Source of the DNA: JANYJJ01 sp043749975
GTDB taxonomy: Bacteria; Pseudomonadota; Gammaproteobacteria; Burkholderiales; Burkholderiaceae_C
Length of the DNA: 49,440 nucleotides
NCBI GenBank assembly: GCA_043749975.1
Contig: JAYVCL010000149.1
Coordinates: 1-49,440, forward strand
Direction of reading: 5' to 3'
Part shown: piece by piece, positions 1 through 5,765 of the stretch
Layout of the letters: each line of letters begins with the position of its first letter
How positions within the stretch are numbered: the stretch's first letter is position 1
The notes under the pieces: model-generated
Database searches by the model: none
Seen by the model: only the letters and a program-made list of their open reading frames with translations
What the model was told of the DNA's origin: nothing
Program-made: the position numbers and the translations under genes

Positions 1-594
1 CCGTTCGACGGTTCCAAGCGCGAGGTCTACGCCACCGGCGTGCGCAATTCCGTCGGGCTGGAGTTCAATCCGAAGGACAAGACGCTTTGGTTCACCGACA
101 ACCAGACCGACGGCATGGGCGACGACATTCCGCTGGGCGAAATCAACCGCGCCACCAAGGCCGGCCAGTTCTTCGGCTATCCGTACATCGTCAGCAAGAC
201 GCGCATCACCGACGAGGGCTACGACAAAGATCCGCTGCCGGCCAACATCGTCAATCCGGAAGTGATGACCGACGCCCATGCCGCCGACCTGGGCCTGGCC
301 TTCTACACTGGCAAGACCTTCCCGGCCAAGTACCAGGGCGGCTTGTTCTCGGCCCAGCACGGCTCGTGGAACCGCACCAAGCCGATTGGCGCGCGCATCT
401 TGTTCACCAGCCTGAAGGCCGATGGCACGGCCGACAAAACCGAAGTCTTTGCCGACGGCTGGCTTGACAACGACACCGGCCTGTACCGCGGCCGCCCGGT
501 CGATGTGGCGATGATGAAAGACGGCTCGATGCTGATCAGCGATGACTTCGCCGGGGCGCTGTACCGCGTGAGCTACGTTGGGGACGCCAAGTAG
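1..594 (+). CDS. PQQ-dependent sugar (sorbosone/glucose-type) dehydrogenase, C-terminal part
   Basis: Reading frame 1 is open from the first base to the TAG at 592-594, so the gene starts before the window and only about 197 residues are visible. The visible part matches the beta-propeller of the soluble glucose/sorbosone dehydrogenase family: a VRNSVGLEF blade, the WFTDNQTDGMGDD segment, a HGSWNR motif, and a terminal GRPVDVAMMKDGSMLISDD block followed by GALYRVSY. Family members oxidise aldoses or related sugars in the periplasm with pyrroloquinoline quinone and pass electrons to the respiratory chain. The signal peptide and first blades lie outside the window. The small c-type cytochrome 80 bases downstream is a plausible electron acceptor, which is an inference from adjacency. 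The true substrate cannot be told from this fragment. Confidence 0.85.
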   Translation, partial: PFDGSKREVYATGVRNSVGLEFNPKDKTLWFTDNQTDGMGDDIPLGEINRATKAGQFFGYPYIVSKTRITDEGYDKDPLPANIVNPEVMTDAHAADLGLAFYTGKTFPAKYQGGLFSAQHGSWNRTKPIGARILFTSLKADGTADKTEVFADGWLDNDTGLYRGRPVDVAMMKDGSMLISDDFAGALYRVSYVGDAK

Positions 595-675
595 CAATCG
601 CTGCTGCGCAGATTTGCAGCGTTGTGGCGGGCCGGTGCTTCACCGGCCCGCATCTCTTTCAAGACCGAACGTCCC

Positions 676-996
676 ATGACCAAAATCCATTGGCTGTTGA
701 TCGCGTGGCTGGGCGCTGCCGCCGGCGTTGTGCAGGCCGATGTCTCGGTCGGCGAAACCAAGGCGCGAAGCTGTGCCGTCTGCCACGGCCCGCTGGGGTT
801 GGCAATCGCCCCCGACACACCGAACCTCGCCGGTCAACCCGAGCGCTATCTGAGTGAACAGCTCAAGGCCTACCGCAGCGGCAAGCGCAGCCACGAGGTG
901 ATGTCGCTGATGGCCAAGCCCTTGAGCGACGACGACATCGCCAGCCTGGCGGCGTGGTTCGCGTCGATCAAGGTCGAGGCGCAGGCTCCGCGCTGA
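676..996 (+). CDS. Small periplasmic class I cytochrome c (c553/c4-like)
   Basis: A 106-residue protein with an N-terminal signal peptide (MTKIHWLLIAWLGAAAG, cleavage probably after VQA) and one haem-binding motif CAVCH near residue 36. A Met-rich SLMAKPLSDDDIASLAAWF tail supplies the likely axial Met and the typical C-terminal helix. This is the size and pattern of single-haem cytochromes c553 that carry electrons in the periplasm. I chose ATG 676 over an in-frame TTG at 622 because the signal peptide begins exactly there. It lies 81 bases downstream of the sugar dehydrogenase on the same strand, so the two are probably cotranscribed and functionally paired. The partner oxidase is not visible. 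Confidence 0.85.
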   Translation: MTKIHWLLIAWLGAAAGVVQADVSVGETKARSCAVCHGPLGLAIAPDTPNLAGQPERYLSEQLKAYRSGKRSHEVMSLMAKPLSDDDIASLAAWFASIKVEAQAPR

Positions 997-1136
997 ACCA
1001 GATTGGGGTGCGCGCGTTGCGCCGCGACCCAGGTGCTTCGGAATGGTCGGTTCGTTTGGACAGACCCACCCTGGGAAGTGCTTCTGTTCGCATACCCGAC
1101 GTGACATGTAGCTGTTAAGCCAGCAAACTGGCTTGT

Positions 1137-1442
1137 ATGAAAACCACCCTCGACTTGCCAGACGAATTGATACGTGCCGTCAAGCTGCGCGCTGTGGTTC
1201 AAGGGCGCACGCTCAAGGATCTGGTGGCCGACATGCTTCGGCAGGGTTTGGATATTGCGGCAGTCAGACAAACCGAGGCACCTGCTTCGGGTTCGATGGT
1301 GGAAATCGGTGCTGGCGGGCTGCCGGTGATTCGGTGCCGCGCTGGTGCGCCGGCTGCGAATGCCAGCGTGGAGGAATTGCTCAAGCTGGAACAACTGAGC
1401 CAGCTTGAGCAGGAATTGCGAAGTGCCAGACTCGCTGTTTGA
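1137..1442 (+). CDS. Antitoxin of a type II toxin-antitoxin pair (ribbon-helix-helix type)
   Basis: A 101-residue protein whose first 40 residues (MKTTLDLPDELIRAVKLRAV, then GRTLKDLVADMLRQGL) look like a ribbon-helix-helix DNA-binding antitoxin, with the beta strand TLDLPDEL and two helices. The C-terminal part (SVEELLKLEQLSQLEQEL) is helical and would wrap the toxin. The gene overlaps the following PIN-domain toxin fragment by 20 bases, the usual antitoxin-then-toxin order. Because that toxin is broken, this copy is probably an orphan antitoxin. It could still bind its own promoter or neutralise a related toxin elsewhere. The assignment rests on pattern and context, not on a search. Confidence 0.7.
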   Translation: MKTTLDLPDELIRAVKLRAVVQGRTLKDLVADMLRQGLDIAAVRQTEAPASGSMVEIGAGGLPVIRCRAGAPAANASVEELLKLEQLSQLEQELRSARLAV

Positions 1443-1659
1443 CACCAATGTGTGGATCGCGGCGGTCTTCACCACCCACCCCTTCCACCCAAGAGCGCGG
1501 CAAGCATTGCAAGTCGCCACTGCCGCCGCCCCGGACGTTTTTTGCCGCGCCACCCAGCAAAGTTTCCTGCGCTTGGCTTCCACCCCCGCACTGCTCAAGG
1601 CCTGCGATCCGCAATCAGGTCTTGGTGCGGCCAAGAAATTGGAAAGAATCAAGACTTGA
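1423..1659 (+). pseudogene. Truncated PIN-domain (VapC-type) toxin
   Basis: The frame beginning at GTG 1423 gives VPDSLFDTNVWIAAVFTTHPFHP, the N-terminus of a VapC-like PIN ribonuclease. The first catalytic aspartate is in FDTN (residue 7). The motif FCRATQQSFLRLAS follows. After STPALLKA (about base 1602) resemblance to PIN proteins ends and a stop comes at 1657-1659, giving 78 residues against the usual 130-150. The remaining acidic residues of the active site are missing, so the protein should be inactive. The stop codon sits inside a short 17-base tandem repeat (1657-1705), which suggests the 3' half was lost by recombination or deletion there. A start at TTG 1405 is also possible. Confidence 0.75.
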
Positions 1660-1705
1660 CCCTCTGTTCCTTGTGACCCTCTGTTCCTTGACCCTCGATT
1701 CCTCC
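1657..1705. repeat. 17-base tandem repeat, nearly three copies
   Basis: The unit TGACCCTCTGTTCCTTG occurs exactly at 1657-1673 and 1674-1690, followed by a degraded third copy to about 1705. It begins with the stop codon of the truncated toxin. It probably marks the breakpoint where the toxin gene lost its 3' half. Confidence 0.8.
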
Positions 1706-2073
1706 ATGAAATGGGCTCAGCCCACCCGACTCAGAAGACCAACCAGTAAATTTCTCGGAGCCGAGGCGGTCTTTATTTGTCAATGCCCAGATCATCAGAC
1801 TTGTGGATGGACATGCACCAAAGTCAACGGAGCTGTGGAAGAGGGGGGGAGAGCGAGGGAAGAGCGAGGGTCTGGTCTTGATTTTTTCTTGGTCGTCATC
1901 AAGCCCTTGACGGCGCAGTTTCCGACGCCCGCCCCCCTAGCTTGGCGGGCTTTCTTCCCTACGATGAAGGACTCTGGTTCCTTGATGGACGTGGCCCGCG
2001 CCACGATAGTTGTTTTGTGCTGGCACCGGTCTTCGGGCATGACACGAAAACACACCATTCAAGGAGCTTGACC
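1706..2073. other. Gene-poor spacer of about 370 bases
   Basis: I find no convincing gene here. Base composition is lower in G+C than the neighbours, and there is a short purine-rich repeat (GAGAGCGAGGGA repeated around 1849-1871). A 7-bp perfect hairpin lies at 1927-1950. The open frames crossing it on either strand have no recognisable domain and atypical composition. It may be the remnant of the DNA that replaced the toxin's 3' half. Confidence 0.5.
1927..1956 (+). terminator. Weak hairpin terminator candidate
   Basis: GCCCGCC (1927-1933) pairs perfectly with GGCGGGC (1944-1950) across a 10-base loop, and TTTCTT follows. The T-run is interrupted, so this is only a modest intrinsic terminator candidate for transcription arriving from the left. 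Confidence 0.35.
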
Positions 2074-2775
2074 ATGTTTGCATCGATCAACGCATCGCGG
2101 GCGTACGGCCTGCACGGCTTGGCGCTGACGGCCTTGTGCGCACTCGGCGCGCCGCTGTCGGCACACGCACAGGCCTTCAGCGCCTGCCCCGCGAGCGTCA
2201 AGGCCGAGGTCGCTAAGGCGATCCAGGGCGTGGCGCTGCTCAGCCAGGCCGAACAGCTCAAGACCGAGGCGGCGCTGTATGACAAGTACAAATCCTGCGC
2301 CACCATCGACGCCGCCAACCTGCCGACGTCGGACGCCTTCTTCGTCGCCGCCAAACAGTGTGGCGCGCGGGTGTCGTATGTCGGCAGCGTCTTCTATGAA
2401 GAGATGCCCTGCTGCGGCTACGACCCGCAGCGCCGCAGCTTCGCCTGCCCGGTGAAGGTCAAGCAGCCGTTCGGCTTCGGCGCTTCGCCACTGCCCGGCA
2501 GCCGCGAGTTCACGCTGCATTGCGTCGCCGATGCCCAGGGTGTCTACCACGCGGTGGGCAGCGACAGCGTGCATCTGTCGGACTCGAGGCTGGCCCCGAG
2601 CTGGCAGTTCGCGGTGGTCGCGAATGCCAACGACAACCTGCCACTGGTGCAGCCGATGAACCAGCAGGCGCGCCGGGCACGTTCCATCCTGTCGTGGAAC
2701 CTGCGTCCCACCGACTGCAACTACCAGCCGATCTGGGGCAACGTCATCGACTACCAGGTGCGCCTGGACCAGTAG
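2074..2775 (+). CDS. Secreted cysteine-containing protein of unknown function
   Basis: A 233-residue protein starting at ATG 2074, with the ribosome-binding site AAGGAG about 8 bases upstream. The signal peptide runs from MFASINASRAYGL through a hydrophobic core to a likely cleavage after AHAQA. The mature part has several cysteines (CPAS, KSCATID, AKQCGARV, EMPCCGYDPQ, FACPVKVK, LHCVAD, PTDCNY) that suggest disulfide bonds and a periplasmic or extracellular location. I recognise no catalytic motif or family. The in-frame extension upstream to 1942 has no start with a ribosome-binding site and lacks coding character. No neighbour gives a functional clue. Confidence 0.65.
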   Translation: MFASINASRAYGLHGLALTALCALGAPLSAHAQAFSACPASVKAEVAKAIQGVALLSQAEQLKTEAALYDKYKSCATIDAANLPTSDAFFVAAKQCGARVSYVGSVFYEEMPCCGYDPQRRSFACPVKVKQPFGFGASPLPGSREFTLHCVADAQGVYHAVGSDSVHLSDSRLAPSWQFAVVANANDNLPLVQPMNQQARRARSILSWNLRPTDCNYQPIWGNVIDYQVRLDQ

Positions 2776-2871
2776 GCGTGCGCTGTCCCGGCAGGCTCGC
2801 CATGCGCGGTCGCCCGGGACGGCAGCTCAGACCACCAGACAGATCGAACTTCACGCCGGGAGGCCCGCACC

Positions 2872-3171
2872 ATGAACACCACCATCCCATCGCCTGCCAC
2901 TCAAGAGAAACAAACGCTGGGCCGCCCCGAGTGTTTCTCACCCCCACGGGGGGCGGACGACGTATGCCGTCGGCCTGGGGGCACCCTTTACGAGATCCGC
3001 TACACCTCGCTGTTCAACGAGGGCCGGGCGCTCGCTTTCCCCTGCGACGCCGCCGGGCACGTCGAACTCGACGCGCTCAGCGATCGTGCGCGCGACAACT
3101 ACCTGTATGCACGCGCCGTTGTCGGACGCGAATACGCCGCACCTGCCGTGCGCGTCTGCGAGCTGCACTGA
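2872..3171 (+). CDS. Small conserved-looking protein carrying an in-frame palindromic repeat
   Basis: The frame from ATG 2872 encodes 99 residues. Residues 12-38 are encoded entirely by a copy of the approximately 80-base palindromic element described at 2905-2985. Its 81 bases are a multiple of three and keep the frame open. The rest, from LYEIRYTSLFNEGRALAF to the end, has normal coding character and looks like a small globular protein (FPCDAAGHVELDALSDRARDNYLYARAVVGRE). I do not recognise a characterised family. Either the element was inserted into the gene's N-terminal region, or it replaced the original start and the first 11 residues are fortuitous. The lack of a strong ribosome-binding site before 2872 leaves the start uncertain. 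Confidence 0.55.
   Translation: MNTTIPSPATQEKQTLGRPECFSPPRGADDVCRRPGGTLYEIRYTSLFNEGRALAFPCDAAGHVELDALSDRARDNYLYARAVVGREYAAPAVRVCELH
2905..2985 (-). repeat. Modular palindromic element, copy D (in-frame inside a gene)
   Basis: An 81-base copy of the family also seen at 4466-4545 and 38308-38387. It has GAGAAACA at 2905 pairing with TGTTTCTC near 2932-2939, a C5/G5 hairpin near 2940-2953, and a GACGAC...GCCGTC hairpin near 2956-2973. The loop core CTCGGGGCGGCCCAGCG differs slightly from the other copies. It is read as 27 codons of the surrounding open frame. Confidence 0.85.
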
Positions 3172-3298
3172 CTGCTCTGGGTAATTGGCGGCCTCCAACG
3201 GCGGGCCTGCCATCGGACGCTGAACCACCGGGCTGAGATGGCCCGCGAGGGTCACCTGCAAGGGTCAGGTCTTGAAAGTTGGCTATCCTTGCGCCGGC

Positions 3299-4363
3299 TC
3301 ACACCACCGTTTGCGCCAGCTCGCCCGCCGCGTAGCGCTGCGCCACCTGCACCAAGGTCTGGCTCTTGATCTTGGCGGCCTGGCCTTCGCAGTTGAACTC
3401 CAGGTAGCGCTGCTTGCAGATGGCCTTGGCGGCCTCGCGGGCGGGCTTGAGGTAATCGCGCGGATCGAACTTGTCGGGGTTCTGCGCCAGATACTTTCGG
3501 ATCGCCGCCGTCATCGCCAGCCGAACGTCGGTGTCGATGTTGATCTTGCGCACGCCGAACTTGATGGCCTCCTGAATCTCGCTGACCGGCACACCGTAGG
3601 TCTCCTTCATGGCACCGCCGAACTCGCGGATGGTGGCCAGCAAGTCTTGCGGCACGCTGGAGCTGCCGTGCATCACCAGGTGGGTGTTCGGGATGCGCGC
3701 ATGGATTTCCTTGATGCGTCCGATGGCCAGGATGTCGCCGGTGGGTTTGCGGGTGAACTTGTAGGCACCGTGGCTGGTGCCGATGGCGATGGCCAGCGCG
3801 TCGAGCTGGGTGCGCTTGACGAAGTCGGCGGCTTCTTCGGGGTCGGTCAGCAGTTGCTCCATGGTCATGGTCGACTCGGTGCCGTGGCCGTCTTCCTTGT
3901 CGCCCTTCATGGTTTCCAGCGAACCCAGGCAGCCCAGTTCGCCTTCCACCGTGACGCCCAGCCTGTGCGCCATGTCGACCACCTTGCGGGTGACCTCGAC
4001 GTTGTAGTCGAAGCTGGCGATGGTCTTGCCGTCGGCCTGCAGCGAACCGTCCATCATCACCGAGCTGAAGCCCAGCTCGATCGCGCCCCGGCAAACTTCG
4101 GGGCTCTGCCCGTGGTCCTGGTGCATCACCAGCGGAATGTGCGGCCAGCTCTCGACGGCCGCCTGGATCAGGTGCTTGATGAAGGGCTCGCCGGCGTACT
4201 TGCGGGCACCGGCGCTGGCCTGCAGGATCACCGGCGCACCGACCTCGTCGGCGGCCGTCATCACGGCCTGCACCTGTTCCAGGTTGTTGACGTTGAAGGC
4301 CGGAATGCCGTAGCGGTGCTCGGCGGCGTGGTCCAGCAGTTGGCGCATCGAAACGAGTGGCAT
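3299..4363 (-). CDS. fba: Class II fructose-1,6-bisphosphate aldolase
   Basis: A 354-residue class II aldolase, which reversibly cleaves fructose 1,6-bisphosphate to dihydroxyacetone phosphate and glyceraldehyde 3-phosphate in glycolysis and gluconeogenesis (or the Calvin cycle where present). Family marks are MPLVSMRQLLDHAAEHRYGIPAFNVNN at the N-terminus, the zinc- and substrate-binding segments PLVMHQDHG and ESTMT, GTSHGAYKF, and HLVMHGSSSVP, then INIDTDVRLAMTAAIRKYL. Length and motifs match the Calvin-cycle-subtype branch common in Burkholderiales. I chose ATG 4363 because AGGAG lies 7 bases upstream; an in-frame start 10 codons earlier lacks this. It is downstream of ilvA on the same strand but separated by 184 bases and a palindromic element, so independent transcription is possible. 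Confidence 0.95.
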   Translation of the reverse strand: MPLVSMRQLLDHAAEHRYGIPAFNVNNLEQVQAVMTAADEVGAPVILQASAGARKYAGEPFIKHLIQAAVESWPHIPLVMHQDHGQSPEVCRGAIELGFSSVMMDGSLQADGKTIASFDYNVEVTRKVVDMAHRLGVTVEGELGCLGSLETMKGDKEDGHGTESTMTMEQLLTDPEEAADFVKRTQLDALAIAIGTSHGAYKFTRKPTGDILAIGRIKEIHARIPNTHLVMHGSSSVPQDLLATIREFGGAMKETYGVPVSEIQEAIKFGVRKINIDTDVRLAMTAAIRKYLAQNPDKFDPRDYLKPAREAAKAICKQRYLEFNCEGQAAKIKSQTLVQVAQRYAAGELAQTVV

Positions 4364-4465
4364 GGTGAGCTCCTGGGGTGGACGAATCTGCATCGCCTGG
4401 CCGCACGATGGCGTGCCGTCGGCGCGATGTCATTTCTGAGTTTACCGAACGGCTCTCATCCGCAT

Positions 4466-4545
4466 GAGAAACAAACGCCGGGCCGCCCCAAGTGTTTCTC
4501 CTCCCCTTGGGGGGCGGACGACGTATGTCGTCGGCCTTGGGGCGC
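4466..4545 (-). repeat. Modular palindromic element, copy A, 2 nt after the ilvA stop
   Basis: Read along the ilvA strand, the element begins at 4545, exactly two bases after the TGA of ilvA. It contains a GACGAC-ATAC-GTCGTC hairpin, a C6-AA-G4 hairpin, and then GAGAAACA and TGTTTCTC enclosing the core CTTGGGGCGGCCCGGCG. The leading GCCCCAAG can also pair with CTTGGGGC in that core, allowing an alternative or pseudoknot fold. The same arrangement occurs after the VanZ-like gene. Confidence 0.85.
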
Positions 4546-4547
4546 AG

Positions 4548-5765
4548 TCAGCCGACGCGCTCGACACGACAGCCCTGCGCGCGCATGGCAGCCAATATTT
4601 CGTCGATGTGTGCGACACCCCGTGTGTGCACCACCACGTCGATCTGCGCCCGCTCGACCGACAGCGTGGTGAACGCGCGCTGGTGTTGCACTTCGTCGAT
4701 GTTGGCCCCCAGCTTGCCCAGCAGTGCCGCCACATCGGCCAGCGCGCCGGGCACGTCGCGCACATCGAAGCGCAGCCGCGCCAGGCGGCCCGACCTGACC
4801 ATGCCGCGCTCGATGATCTCGGCCAGCACCAGCGGCTCGATGTTGCCGCCGCACAGGATCAACCCGACCTTGCGGCCAGCGAACCGCGCGCTGTGTTTCA
4901 GCAGCGCGGCCAGGCCCACGGCGCCTGCCCCTTCGACGACGGTCTTTTCGATCTCCAGCAGCATCAGGATCGCCTGCTCGATCTCGTCTTCACCGACCAG
5001 CAGCATGTCGTTCACCCGCTCGCGGATCAGCGGCAAGGTGAGCACCCCGGGATGGGTGACGCCGATGCCGTCGGCAATCGTCGCCTGGGCGCATTCACGC
5101 TGTTCGCCGTGCACCGCGTTCCACACATTCGGAAAGCGTTCGGTCTGCACGCCGATGACTTCGATGCCGGGCTTGAGCGCGCGCGCCGCCGTGGCCACGC
5201 CGCTGATCAGGCCGCCGCCGCCCACGGCCACCACCAGGGTGTCGATGCCGGGTTGCTGGCGCAGCATTTCGAGCCCGATGGTGCCCTGCCCAGCCGCCAC
5301 CGCCAGGTCGTCGTAGGGGTGCACCACGGTCAGCCCGCGCTGCGCGGCCAGCAGCAGGCCGTGGGCGCGCGCATCGTCGAAGGTGTCGCCCTCGAGCACC
5401 ACGGCGGCCCCGAAGCGGCGCGTGCCTTCGACCTTCACCGTCGACGCGAAGCGCGGCATCACGATGGTGGCCGGAATGCCCAGCCGCTGTGCGTGGTAGG
5501 CCACGCCTTGCGCGTGGTTGCCGGCCGACACCGCCAGCACGCCGCGCGCACATTCGTCGGGGCTCAGTTGCGCCAGTTTGTTGAGCGCGCCGCGCTCTTT
5601 GAATGACGCGGTGAACTGCAGGTTCTCGAACTTCAAGAACACCTCGCAGCCGACGATCGACGACAGCGTTCGCGAGGGCAGGCACGGCGTGTCTTGCAAG
5701 TGGCCTTGCAGGCGGCGTGCCGCCGCTTCGATGTCGGCCAGGGTCAGCGAGCCGGATGAACTCAT
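4548..5765 (-). CDS. ilvA: Threonine ammonia-lyase (threonine dehydratase)
   Basis: A 405-residue PLP enzyme that deaminates L-threonine to 2-oxobutanoate, the first step of isoleucine synthesis. The PLP lysine is in FKERGALNKL, the PLP phosphate loop is VVAVGGGGLISG, and the asparagine-containing substrate loop is SAGNHAQGVAYHA. After about residue 325 there is a C-terminal ACT-like regulatory domain (RLRFDVRDVPGALADVAALLG, HTRGVAHIDEILAAM). The approximately 400-residue form with a single ACT-like domain is typical of the shorter bacterial enzyme. The start ATG overlaps the aceE stop as ATGA (5762-5765), so translation is probably coupled to aceE. A serine/threonine dehydratase with catabolic use is a lesser alternative. 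Confidence 0.93.
   Translation of the reverse strand: MSSSGSLTLADIEAAARRLQGHLQDTPCLPSRTLSSIVGCEVFLKFENLQFTASFKERGALNKLAQLSPDECARGVLAVSAGNHAQGVAYHAQRLGIPATIVMPRFASTVKVEGTRRFGAAVVLEGDTFDDARAHGLLLAAQRGLTVVHPYDDLAVAAGQGTIGLEMLRQQPGIDTLVVAVGGGGLISGVATAARALKPGIEVIGVQTERFPNVWNAVHGEQRECAQATIADGIGVTHPGVLTLPLIRERVNDMLLVGEDEIEQAILMLLEIEKTVVEGAGAVGLAALLKHSARFAGRKVGLILCGGNIEPLVLAEIIERGMVRSGRLARLRFDVRDVPGALADVAALLGKLGANIDEVQHQRAFTTLSVERAQIDVVVHTRGVAHIDEILAAMRAQGCRVERVG

Noticed and set aside
1795..2058. 87-codon minus-strand frame in the spacer after the toxin fragment
   Set aside because: It shows no recognisable domain, irregular composition and no start signal.
2986..2990. TAA on the minus strand 2-3 bases before palindromic copy D, mimicking the stop-adjacent placement
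   Set aside because: No convincing minus-strand gene ends there; the overlapping minus-strand frame reads through. Probably coincidence.
3252..4433. Arg-rich minus-strand open frame overlapping fba in another frame
   Set aside because: The composition is typical of a shifted GC-rich frame, and fba is certain in the other frame.
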